A stretch of 64,000 nucleotides of DNA, from the NCBI GenBank assembly GCA_963668495.1, contig OY764545.1, positions 1,364,001 through 1,428,000 on the forward strand, in the 5' to 3' direction. The notes under the pieces are model-generated. The model saw nothing but the letters and a program-made list of their open reading frames with translations. It was not told where the DNA came from and ran no database searches. Both the position numbers and the translations under genes were made by a program. Of the stretch, positions 1 through 7,472 are shown piece by piece. How positions within the stretch are numbered: position 1 is the first letter of the stretch; the number at the start of each line of letters is the position of its first letter. This DNA is from Oleispirillum sp963668495. GTDB lineage: Bacteria > Pseudomonadota > Alphaproteobacteria > Rhodospirillales > Rhodospirillaceae.

Positions 1-708
1 GCTTCAGATGTTCAGGAATTTCCCGGTGCGGGCTTGGTTGCACCGGAAGGTCGCCTTGGTCGGTGGACCCATGTTATGGACACCGCAGAGTCGCCGTCGC
101 AGGCGGCAGGGCCGGAAATGTACTGGCTAGCACAGGGAAGCTCGTCCCCGGTGCGGTTTCGTTTTACCCAATCCATTCGCCGTGATGCGGCAGAGACCAT
201 TGCAAATTTGCGGCACATGGGGATACGCGTATTGCTGCTGTCCGGCGATGGGCAAGGAGCCGTCGCTCAGGCTGCAACGGAAGCGGGGATCCCGGATTGG
301 CAGGCAAACTGCCATCCGGCAGATAAAGTCGCCCGATTGGATGCCTTGAAAGCCGAGGGGCATAAAGTCGCCATGGTGGGGGATGGTTTGAATGATGCCC
401 CAGCGCTGGCGGCGGCACATGTGTCATTGTCTCCGGCGACGGCGGTGGACTTGGCTCAGACCGCTGCCGACGTGGTGTTTCAGGGCGATCGATTGGCCCC
501 TGTTGTGGAAACCATTCAGGTTGCCCGCAAAGCCGGAGCCTTGGTTCGTGAAAACTTTGCTTTGGCTATTGGCTATAATGTGATCACCATACCCATTGCC
601 ATGGCGGGTTATGTTACGCCCTTGATCGCTGCCGCCGCCATGTCCACATCATCCATTGTGGTGATGTTGAATGCCTTGCGCCTGAATCGGAGGTCTCCCC
701 ATGAATAG
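1..708 (+). CDS. ccoI: Copper-type P1B ATPase, C-terminal part (CcoI/FixI), cut by window edge
   Basis: The reading frame is open from the first base, so the gene starts before the window; 235 residues are visible. Seen: the P-domain hinge motif GDGLNDAP (nt 379-402), the upstream LLLSGDG segment of the ATP-binding/phosphorylation domain, and two hydrophobic segments near the C-terminus ending in SSIVVMLNALRLN, typical of heavy-metal P-type ATPases. The phosphorylated DKTG motif and metal-binding N-terminus lie outside the window. The stop overlaps the next gene, ccoS, by 8 bases. That pairing is the classic end of the ccoGHIS (fixGHIS) operon, in which CcoI moves copper across the inner membrane for cbb3 cytochrome oxidase. 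The family is certain. The CcoI rather than CopA assignment rests on the ccoS neighbour. Confidence 0.9.
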   Translation, partial: ASDVQEFPGAGLVAPEGRLGRWTHVMDTAESPSQAAGPEMYWLAQGSSSPVRFRFTQSIRRDAAETIANLRHMGIRVLLLSGDGQGAVAQAATEAGIPDWQANCHPADKVARLDALKAEGHKVAMVGDGLNDAPALAAAHVSLSPATAVDLAQTAADVVFQGDRLAPVVETIQVARKAGALVRENFALAIGYNVITIPIAMAGYVTPLIAAAAMSTSSIVVMLNALRLNRRSPHE

Positions 709-856
709 CCTGCTGATATTGATCCCCATTGCCTTAGGACTTGGTGCGTTGGGCTTGGCAGCATTTTTGTGGGCTTTGCGCTCTGGGCAGTTTGATGATC
801 TGGATGGTGCTGCGCACAGAATATTGTTTGATGACGATGATGGACCGTCTGCGTGA
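701..856 (+). CDS. ccoS: cbb3-type cytochrome oxidase assembly protein CcoS (small)
   Basis: A 51-residue protein starting at the ATG that overlaps the end of ccoI. It has one N-terminal membrane helix (residues about 4-25, rich in Leu, Ala and Gly) followed by the family signature SGQFDDLDGAAHRILFDDD (residues 28-46), which is nearly diagnostic for CcoS/FixS. CcoS is needed for cofactor insertion into cbb3 oxidase in the inner membrane. The 8-base overlap with ccoI suggests translational coupling. The gene is short enough to be missed by length cut-offs. It implies that this organism carries a high-affinity, low-oxygen terminal oxidase encoded just upstream of the window. Confidence 0.95.
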   Translation: MNSLLILIPIALGLGALGLAAFLWALRSGQFDDLDGAAHRILFDDDDGPSA

Positions 857-964
857 CACCGCGTTCATAATTTGTGACCCGGTTTTGCTTTTCTTTGGAT
901 ACAAAAAGCAGTAGAAAGCCCCCGCTCGCAAGAATGGGGTGCTGTGCTGTGCCCCAAGGGGAGA

Positions 965-1000
965 GTTCGGGCCTTTGAAACCTAATAGATGGCCCCGAAC
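965..1000 (+). promoter_or_regulatory. Hairpin in the panB leader
   Basis: An inverted repeat of 9-10 bases (GTTCGGGCC at 965-973 against GGCCCCGAAC at 991-1000, one unpaired base) lies just before the panB ribosome binding site GGAGGA (1011-1016). No T-run follows, so it is not a clear intrinsic terminator. It may be a leader structure or the base of a rho-dependent end of the ccoIS transcript. Function is unknown. Confidence 0.4.
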
Positions 1001-1023
1001 CGACGACACAGGAGGACCAGTCC

Positions 1024-1851
1024 GTGAGCGTTGAAATTCAAGCAAAACCCGTAACAACCAAGACCATTCGTGAACGCAAGGGCGGCGAACCTGTCGTCTG
1101 TTTGACCGCGTACACCGCCCCCATGGCCAAGATGCTGGATAAGCACGTGGACCTTTTGTTGGTGGGCGACTCCCTTGGTATGGTTGTGTATGGCCTGCCG
1201 ACGACCATTGGTGTGACCATGGATATGATGGTTGCTCATGGTGCGGCTGTGGTCCGTGGGACCAGTCATGCCTGCGTGGTTGTGGATATGCCTTTTGGCA
1301 GTTATCAGGAAAGCCCGGAACAGGCCTTCCGTAACGCAGCCCGTTTGATGATGGAAACTGGTTGTGCTGCTGTGAAGCTGGAAGGTGGCTGTGAAATGGC
1401 GCCGACCATTAAATATCTGGTTGAGCGTGGTATTCCGGTGATGGCCCACGTTGGCCTGACGCCACAATCCTTCCATGCTTTCGGCGGTTTCCGTGCCCAA
1501 GGTCGCGATGAGGCTGAAGCTGATAAAATCCTGCATGATGCCCATGCGGTCGAAGAAGCCGGAGCCTTTGCTGTGGTGCTGGAAGGCACCATGGAACCCA
1601 TTGCACGCAAGATAACCGAACGGCTGCATGTGCCGACGATTGGTATCGGGGCATCCCCGGTTTGCGATGGTCAGGTTTTGGTGGTGGATGATGTGCTGGG
1701 CATGTTCATGGACTTCAAACCGAAGTTCGTGAAACGGTTTGCCGAGCTCGGCCCGATGGTTGAAGACGCGGCAGCACGCTATGCAGCGGAAGTTAAGGCC
1801 CGCACTTTCCCGGCAACGGAACATTGCTTTGGCGTGAAGCCGAAGGCATAG
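1024..1851 (+). CDS. panB: 3-methyl-2-oxobutanoate hydroxymethyltransferase
   Basis: 275 residues, full family length. PanB transfers a hydroxymethyl group from methylene-tetrahydrofolate to alpha-ketoisovalerate, giving ketopantoate, the first committed step of pantothenate and CoA synthesis in the cytoplasm. Seen: VCLTAYTAPMAKMLD near the start, LLVGDSLGMVVYG, KLEGG and VMAHVGLTPQS, all conserved in PanB, including the Asp that binds Mg. The GTG start at 1024 is chosen because a strong GGAGGA lies 7 bases upstream. panC follows after 18 bases, so the two form an operon. Confidence 0.97.
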   Translation: MSVEIQAKPVTTKTIRERKGGEPVVCLTAYTAPMAKMLDKHVDLLLVGDSLGMVVYGLPTTIGVTMDMMVAHGAAVVRGTSHACVVVDMPFGSYQESPEQAFRNAARLMMETGCAAVKLEGGCEMAPTIKYLVERGIPVMAHVGLTPQSFHAFGGFRAQGRDEAEADKILHDAHAVEEAGAFAVVLEGTMEPIARKITERLHVPTIGIGASPVCDGQVLVVDDVLGMFMDFKPKFVKRFAELGPMVEDAAARYAAEVKARTFPATEHCFGVKPKA

Positions 1852-1869
1852 GGCAGAAAAGGTTTTATC

Positions 1870-2730
1870 ATGATATCCCATATGCTTCCCCCGATTGTTC
1901 GTTCGGTTGCAGATCTTAGGGCTCAGGTCGCCAGTTGGCGGGCTGAAGGGCTGAAAGTCGGGTTTGTCCCGACCATGGGGGCCTTGCATCCCGGTCATTT
2001 GTCGTTGGTACAGGCGGCAAAAACCAAGGTAGACCGAGTGGTTGTGTCGGTGTTTGTGAATCCGACGCAATTCGGCCCGAATGAAGACCTTGATGCTTAT
2101 CCCCGTCAGGAAGCCGCAGATCGGGAAAGCCTCGCGACGGTCAATGCACACCTGATGTATGCGCCGACGGTTGCTGAAATGTATCCAGACGGCTTTGCTA
2201 CAAAAATTGACGTATCAGGCGTGTCCGAAGGTTTGTGCGGGGGTGATCGTCCGGGGCATTTCTCCGGTGTTGCCACGGTTGTGACCAAACTGTTGTTGCA
2301 GGTTGGTCCCGATGTAGCAGCTTTCGGGGAAAAGGATTATCAGCAACTGCAGGTCATTCGCCGTTTGGTCAAGGATCTGGATATCCCGGTGGAAATCATG
2401 GGTGTCCCGATTTCCCGTGAAGAGGATGGCCTTGCTCGCTCGTCGCGTAATGCTTATCTTTCCGCTTCTGACCGTGCGGTTGCTCCGGCTTTGTATCGGA
2501 TGCTGCAACGGGTTGCGGCAAGTTTGCAAGCCGGGGTTAGCGTAGCGGACGCTTTGGCTTCCGGTCAGGCCGATATTCTGGCGGAAGGGTTCCAGTCTGT
2601 GGATTATCTGGAACTGCGTTCGGCAGATAATCTGGCGGTTCTGGACAAGTTTGATCGCCCGGCTTGTGTCTTGGTCGCTGCCCGGCTTGGTAAGACACGT
2701 CTGATTGATAATTTGGAACTGGCACCGTAA
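1870..2730 (+). CDS. panC: Pantothenate synthetase (pantoate-beta-alanine ligase)
   Basis: 286 residues, normal length. PanC joins pantoate and beta-alanine using ATP through a pantoyl-adenylate. Seen: the nucleotide-binding segment FVPTMGALHPGHLSLV (HxGH-type), VFVNPTQFGPNEDLDAYPR, FGEKDYQQLQVIRRL and the SRNAYLS loop, all signatures of the family. An internal ATG four codons downstream is an alternative start. Ketopantoate reductase (panE) and aspartate decarboxylase (panD) are not in the window. The gene lies between panB and a small unknown gene that is probably co-transcribed. Confidence 0.97.
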   Translation: MISHMLPPIVRSVADLRAQVASWRAEGLKVGFVPTMGALHPGHLSLVQAAKTKVDRVVVSVFVNPTQFGPNEDLDAYPRQEAADRESLATVNAHLMYAPTVAEMYPDGFATKIDVSGVSEGLCGGDRPGHFSGVATVVTKLLLQVGPDVAAFGEKDYQQLQVIRRLVKDLDIPVEIMGVPISREEDGLARSSRNAYLSASDRAVAPALYRMLQRVAASLQAGVSVADALASGQADILAEGFQSVDYLELRSADNLAVLDKFDRPACVLVAARLGKTRLIDNLELAP

Positions 2731-2773
2731 GCCAGTTCCACTGGATACAAAAAAACCTGAGGGAGGAACGGCC

Positions 2774-3028
2774 GTGAGTGAGCAACAGCCGGAAATGTAC
2801 GACGAAATCAATGTGTTGTTGGGGTCTCTCGGCAAAGCCTTTTCCATGGAAGGGGCTGACGTTGCCAAGGCCATCGAAAAGGGAGAAATGCACATGCGTT
2901 TGGGTTCCGATGCCGATGGCGACCGTTTTGTTGAAGCAAACTATAACGGCAAGGTTGCCTTGGTTTACCCCGGTTCCGCAAAAGGCCACATGACCCCGGA
3001 TCGGGTCGAGGAATTGGATCAGGATTAA
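2774..3028 (+). CDS. Small conserved-looking hypothetical protein in the panBC operon
   Basis: 84 residues from a GTG start at 2774 preceded by GGGAGGA (2761-2767); the frame is open further upstream but has no comparable ribosome site. The product is acidic, with no membrane segment or signal peptide. It ends in a segment rich in Gly, Asp and Tyr (SDADGDRFVEANYNGKVALV) and a polar tail ending DQD. I do not recognise a characterised family. Position 43 bases after panC and before a terminator says it shares the panBC transcript. A role in pantothenate metabolism is possible but not shown. Confidence 0.75.
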   Translation: MSEQQPEMYDEINVLLGSLGKAFSMEGADVAKAIEKGEMHMRLGSDADGDRFVEANYNGKVALVYPGSAKGHMTPDRVEELDQD

Positions 3029-3125
3029 GCCTTGCTTATGGGCTAACCCCCTTTGTCATAAAATTCTGTCTCATAACACGTGTTTTTTCGGTATGCTCGA
3101 GGATACGTGGTTGATATATGCAAGT

Positions 3126-3151
3126 CCTGCCCCGAATTGGGGCAGGTTTTT
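3126..3151 (+). terminator. Intrinsic terminator after panB-panC-hypothetical
   Basis: A perfect 8-bp GC-rich stem, CCTGCCCC (3126-3133) and GGGGCAGG (3139-3146), with a 5-base loop and then five T (3147-3151). It ends the panBC unit. It sits only 15 bases before the GTG of the next gene, so it also rules out a more upstream start for that gene. Confidence 0.9.
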
Positions 3152-3165
3152 GTAGGAACAGAATT

Positions 3166-5031
3166 GTGACCGAAACACTTCGCACTTTCAGAGATGGTGA
3201 AATAATTTTCCGCGAGGGTGATGACAGTCTCGCGATGTTTGTTGTGCGCAAAGGTAAGGTCCGGTTGCTGAAAACCGGCCCCAACGGCACCGTGACCCTT
3301 GCCAGATTGGGTAAGGGGGAAATGTTTGGTGAAATGGGGATTGTCGATGGCATCCCCCGCAGTGCTTCCGCGGTGGCTCAGGGTGCTGTGACGGTTGAGG
3401 TTACTCCCCGTCACAATTTTCTGGATAAACTCCAGCGGGACCCTGAATTGGCCCTGCAAGTGATGACCAAATTGGTGGAACGGTTGCGGGCTGCCGATGA
3501 ACAATTGGCACTGCGTCTGCCCGGTGAACCAAGCCTGCCCGAGCCGGTTTATGACATTGATGATAGCCCTATCGACGCGGATGAGGACAAACCCGGCCTG
3601 TTCGGGCGTTTGTTCAATTTTTCCCGTTCGAGCAGCAAAAATGAAGGCAAGTCCTCCGTAAATAAATCTGCGTCCGGTCCCCTGCGCATTGGTATTACGG
3701 CGTTTGGTGCAGACATGCCACCGGAAGGACTGGATACGCTGGATGCATTGTCGCAGGCCTTGGAAGGGCTGCCGAATGTCATCCTTAAGCGGTTGGATGC
3801 AGCGGTAACTTGGCCCAAAGATGTCATTGACCCGGAAACAGCCCGTCAGTCTGCCCAGCGCGAGGCATTGACCATGTTGGCGGCGCGTGGGGTTGACGTT
3901 CTGGTCTGGGGACGGGTGGAAACCATCGGTCACTTGTTGGAAGTTCATGCAACGGCGGCACCAGTTCCCCACGAATTGCGTTTGGGGCGGATGTCTCCGG
4001 CTGCAGCCGTGTTTGTGCCATTGGAAAGTTTATCGGACTCAATGCCATCGCTGGTGCGGGCTCAGGTTTTGGCGGCAGTGCTTGCGGAAGGAACGCGCCG
4101 AGTGCCCGAGTGGTATACGGCACTGCAGGCTGATGTCTCTGTCGTTGGCGGAGAATTACCGCGTCTGGTCGCAGGCTATGCCGCAGCAGAGCAAGCGGCG
4201 ACGTATTTGGTTTGGGCCAATGCTGCGGCGTTGTGCCTTGGTGCGGATGGTGTCACGCCGGATATGTGGCAGCAGGTTGTGCAGGCCTATGAAAATGCAG
4301 GCCGGAGGTTGCCGCGACAGGCACGTGATGATTGGGCGGATGTCTATACTGGGTTGGCGCTGGTGGAGCATATGCGCAGTGAGCGCGGTCTGGTGGAGAC
4401 TGCCCCCGGTGGCACGGTGTGGGATGGTGTTATTGACACCCTTAAGCTTGCCCTTGAAAGCGTGCGCAAGGAAAACCGACCGTGGGAGTGGGCATTGCTG
4501 CAAGAACGGATGGGAGCTGCCTATTATCGACAGGCGGCGGCGTCCGGTGATGACGGGCAGTACAAGGCGGCGTTGAATGCCTATCAACAGGCGACGCAGA
4601 TTTATACCCGTGCCGATCATCCCTTAAAGTGGGCAGAGCTTGTGTCCGCACTGGCGCAGGTATTGCAGGTTTATGGCGATATGTTGGGGAGTGCCCCGGC
4701 CCTTGAACGGGCGGTGGAGCTATTGCAGGCGACTTTGGATGTTCGCCCGGAAAACAGCATGCCTTTGTTGTGGGCTGCGTCCCAGAATAATCTGGGGTCG
4801 GCGCTGTTCCTGTTGGCGAAGCGGAAGGAAAGTACGGACACGTACCGACAATCTGCCGATGCCTTCCGTAAGGCATTGACGGTTTATCAGGTCAACGGGC
4901 AGGGGCGGCAGGCCGCAATCACGGAGAAAAATCTGGCCCGGGCAGAGGCTGCATGCTCTACACGTAGCCGCCGGGATGAACGCTTGGCCCAGCCCGGCTG
5001 GTCTCAACATGCCAGTGAGGCCGAGAACTGA
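3166..5031 (+). CDS. Cyclic-nucleotide-binding protein with long helical (TPR-like) C-terminal part
   Basis: 621 residues from the GTG at 3166, chosen because AGGA (3154-3157) is well placed and a terminator occupies the DNA just upstream; an ATG at 3118 is in frame but would include the terminator. Residues about 5-115 form a CAP/CRP-type cyclic-nucleotide fold (FREGDDSLAMFVVRKGKV, GEMFGEMGIVDGIPRSASA). A low-complexity linker follows, rich in Asp, Ser and Lys. The rest is Ala- and Leu-rich helical sequence, including TPR-like units such as ALNAYQQATQIYTR and NNLGSALFLLAKRKESTDTYRQSADAFRKAL. No helix-turn-helix, kinase, GGDEF or membrane segment is seen, so it is unlikely to be a transcription factor. 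It may be a cNMP-responsive scaffold. It appears to be a single-gene unit, facing the convergent DppA-like gene. Confidence 0.8.
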   Translation: MTETLRTFRDGEIIFREGDDSLAMFVVRKGKVRLLKTGPNGTVTLARLGKGEMFGEMGIVDGIPRSASAVAQGAVTVEVTPRHNFLDKLQRDPELALQVMTKLVERLRAADEQLALRLPGEPSLPEPVYDIDDSPIDADEDKPGLFGRLFNFSRSSSKNEGKSSVNKSASGPLRIGITAFGADMPPEGLDTLDALSQALEGLPNVILKRLDAAVTWPKDVIDPETARQSAQREALTMLAARGVDVLVWGRVETIGHLLEVHATAAPVPHELRLGRMSPAAAVFVPLESLSDSMPSLVRAQVLAAVLAEGTRRVPEWYTALQADVSVVGGELPRLVAGYAAAEQAATYLVWANAAALCLGADGVTPDMWQQVVQAYENAGRRLPRQARDDWADVYTGLALVEHMRSERGLVETAPGGTVWDGVIDTLKLALESVRKENRPWEWALLQERMGAAYYRQAAASGDDGQYKAALNAYQQATQIYTRADHPLKWAELVSALAQVLQVYGDMLGSAPALERAVELLQATLDVRPENSMPLLWAASQNNLGSALFLLAKRKESTDTYRQSADAFRKALTVYQVNGQGRQAAITEKNLARAEAACSTRSRRDERLAQPGWSQHASEAEN

Positions 5032-5039
5032 TTTTGGTT

Positions 5040-5876
5040 CTAGTCCACCCCGATGATTTCCGGTTCAGGCATTTGTTTTTTCACTTCGCCTTCGCTGACC
5101 GTCTTTGGCAGGAAATTCCCCCAATAAGTCGGGTTGGCAGCGTAAAAGACAGTTTGCCCGTCGCGCTTTGCGACTGACATTGACCCAGTGCCGACAGGAA
5201 CCGTGAAAAACCGTTCCGGGGTGTTGTTGTCGACCATGGCATCACCGTATTCCTGCGATTGGATCGCAGCAAAGCTCATCGTCAGGTTGGACAGAAATTT
5301 CGGATAGGGTACCGACAACTGGAATTCGACGACATGGGTATCGCGGCGGCTGATGTCCGAAATCAGTTCGTTCATGGCAACAGTGCGAAAATCCTTGGCC
5401 CATACGCTATTGGCATCGTGTAGCGGGTTGGTGGTGTTCATCAACCGACCAAAGCTGAACAAAACATCATTGGCGTTGAATGCCCGACTTGGTGTGAAGC
5501 CTTCAACTTTATGAAAATTTACGTGTTTTCTCAGAAAGAACTTATAGTTCAGTTTATTGTCTGAAACTTCCCAGCGTGTGGCAAGGCCGGGGACGATCTT
5601 TCCACTGCGGCGGTCGAATTCCACCAAGCGGTCAAAAACCTGTCGGGTTGCGATCCCGTAAGGGTCCGGCGCAGAGGCAAATACGGGAGGGGCATCGTCA
5701 CCCCCTTTGGCAACGCAGGCGGGGGTGGCGTCGACCGGGATATCTGTTGAGGATTTCACTTGCAGGATTGGGTCCGTCGTCTGTTCTTCGGGAGTGCCAA
5801 ACTGATTCATTATCAATATCAGTACCGCAAGACCGGCAAGGGCAATGGCGCCTTGTTTATACTGTTGAAAATCCAT
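5040..5876 (-). CDS. Truncated DppA-like solute-binding protein with N-terminal membrane anchor
   Basis: 278 residues from the ATG at 5876 (AGGA upstream). Residues about 8-26 are one hydrophobic segment without a lipobox, so a membrane anchor or uncleaved signal. After that the sequence matches the SBP_bac_5 (DppA/SapA) family: DPYGIATRQVFDRLVEFD, PGLATRWEVSDNKLNYKFFL, FTPSRAFNANDVLFSFGR and YAANPTYWG. Family members have about 500-540 residues; this one stops shortly after the YWG motif, so most of lobe II and the return to lobe I are missing. No permease or ATPase genes are near. It is either a decayed gene with an intact N-terminal frame or a domesticated half-domain. Frame and codon usage look normal, and the first 278 codons have no internal stop. 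Confidence 0.75.
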   Translation of the reverse strand: MDFQQYKQGAIALAGLAVLILIMNQFGTPEEQTTDPILQVKSSTDIPVDATPACVAKGGDDAPPVFASAPDPYGIATRQVFDRLVEFDRRSGKIVPGLATRWEVSDNKLNYKFFLRKHVNFHKVEGFTPSRAFNANDVLFSFGRLMNTTNPLHDANSVWAKDFRTVAMNELISDISRRDTHVVEFQLSVPYPKFLSNLTMSFAAIQSQEYGDAMVDNNTPERFFTVPVGTGSMSVAKRDGQTVFYAANPTYWGNFLPKTVSEGEVKKQMPEPEIIGVD

Positions 5877-5960
5877 ACATAAATGTCCTGATTCGTCACG
5901 GAGTAGCCCGCCAAGGGAATGAGCGTAGCTTGCTCTGAATAGGAAAACAAGGGGTGTAGA

Positions 5961-7352
5961 ATGACACAAACAACGATTGTTTGGTTCCGTGATGATTTAA
6001 GGCTGACTGACCATCCGGCACTCACCGCGGCAGCCGCCGAAGGTGATGTTCATGCGGTCTTTGTTTTCGACGAAATCTTTGAAAAAACAGGGGCTGCGGG
6101 GAAATGGTGGCTGCACCAAAGTCTGGCATCGTTAGGCGGGGATTTGGCGCGCCATAGGGGGCAACTGACCTTAAAGCGGGGGGCAGCTTCCGATGCATTA
6201 TTGGGTGTGGCGCAGGCCTGTCGAGCACATCGCATTCATGTGATGGCCTCCCGCATCCCGGCAGAGCGTGATCATCAGCTTCGTGTCGCTAATTTTCTGG
6301 CCCAGCATAATATTAAACTGGTTATGCATGGCGGCAGCCTGCTCCACAGTCCGGTGAAAATTCGTACCAAATCCGGTGGCCCATTTAAGGTGTTTACGCC
6401 ATTTTGGAAGGCGTTCCGAGCCGCTTCATCGGGGTTGCGTCGCCCTTTGCCCGTGGCAAATGTGTCTTGGTCCGAATTGTCCGTGCCGTCGGATGATCTG
6501 GCGGATTGGCAGCTTTTACCGACTGCGCCGGATTGGGCCGGAGGATTCCGAACCGCTTGGTCGGTCAGTGAGCAGGCCGCACATGAACAGCTTCAGCGGT
6601 TTCTGGACCATGGGCTTTGTGCTTACCCGCGGGACCGGGATCATCCTGATTGTGACGGGACATCAAGGATGTCTCCGTATCTGCGCTGGGGGCAACTTTC
6701 ACCGTTTCAGGTTTGGTGGCAGGTTAGGGATGCTATGGCTGCTTCGGAAATTTTGGATGCAGCAGGGGAAGCGTATTTGCGCCAATTGGCATGGCGGGAA
6801 TTCTCTCATCACATTTTGTGGGATTTTCCGCAGTTGGCTTCGGAAAATTGGCGCAGTAATTTTGATGCCTTTCCGTGGCGGCGGGATGAAGACCAGCTTG
6901 AAAACTGGCGGATCGGGGAAACCGGATATCCGTTTGTTGATGCCGCGATGCGGGAGTTGATGACGACCGGATGGATGCACAACCGTGGGCGTATGGTCAC
7001 GGCGTCTTTCCTCATCAAGCATTTGTTGCATGATTGGCGCGATGGATTGGCTTGGTTTGATGATGCGTTGGTGGATGCGGACCCGGCCCTTGATCCGTTT
7101 GGCTGGCAATGGGTCGCGGGCAGTGGGGCTGATGCTTCACCCTACTTCCGGATTTTCAATCCCACCACACAAGGCGAAAAATTCGATCCAAAGGCGAAGT
7201 ATATCTTGAAATGGTGCCCGGAACTGGTGAACATAAAATCATTACGTACGCATGAACCGCTTGCGACCGCATTGGTCGATCATGTTGAGGCACGAAAACG
7301 TGCCATGGACGCGTTTCGGCAAATTTCCGGTGCCGTCGGATCAGATAATTGA
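5961..7352 (+). CDS. phrB: Deoxyribodipyrimidine photolyase (cryptochrome/photolyase family)
   Basis: 463 residues, the usual length of class I CPD photolyases. The enzyme uses FADH and an antenna chromophore to split UV-induced pyrimidine dimers in blue light. Seen: the N-terminal Rossmann-type start TIVWFRDDLRLTDHPAL, TSRMSPYLRWGQLSP, WREFSHHILWDFPQ, the FAD-binding block GYPFVDAAMRELMTTGWMHN and RGRMVTASFLIKHLL, and DPFGWQWVAGSGADASPYFR near the C-terminus, including the conserved Trp, Asn and Arg positions. It starts 84 bases from the divergent DppA-like gene and appears monocistronic. The light-exposed habitat this implies fits a marine or surface-water bacterium. Confidence 0.96.
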   Translation: MTQTTIVWFRDDLRLTDHPALTAAAAEGDVHAVFVFDEIFEKTGAAGKWWLHQSLASLGGDLARHRGQLTLKRGAASDALLGVAQACRAHRIHVMASRIPAERDHQLRVANFLAQHNIKLVMHGGSLLHSPVKIRTKSGGPFKVFTPFWKAFRAASSGLRRPLPVANVSWSELSVPSDDLADWQLLPTAPDWAGGFRTAWSVSEQAAHEQLQRFLDHGLCAYPRDRDHPDCDGTSRMSPYLRWGQLSPFQVWWQVRDAMAASEILDAAGEAYLRQLAWREFSHHILWDFPQLASENWRSNFDAFPWRRDEDQLENWRIGETGYPFVDAAMRELMTTGWMHNRGRMVTASFLIKHLLHDWRDGLAWFDDALVDADPALDPFGWQWVAGSGADASPYFRIFNPTTQGEKFDPKAKYILKWCPELVNIKSLRTHEPLATALVDHVEARKRAMDAFRQISGAVGSDN

Positions 7353-7472
7353 AAACCGTGGGTATTGTGAGCTTGTTCATGGTTCATGATGCTTGGAAAT
7401 CATAGTTTCCTGACACAAATTTCTAATACCTGTGCAGTGATACGCACAACATCCTGAAAAACGGAGAAAAGA

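Noticed and set aside
965..1016. Riboswitch before panB
   Set aside because: Only a single stem-loop is visible; no known riboswitch core is recognised.
982..2151. 389-codon open frame on the minus strand
   Set aside because: It lies opposite panB and panC, which have clear family motifs. The translated product is rich in His, Arg and Asn and has no domain; it is a shadow frame.
3118..3165. Earlier ATG for the cNMP-binding protein
   Set aside because: The DNA between this ATG and the GTG at 3166 is a strong terminator hairpin, and only the GTG has a good ribosome site.
3043..3972. 309-codon open frame on the minus strand
   Set aside because: Antisense to the cNMP-binding gene and crosses its terminator; no recognisable product.
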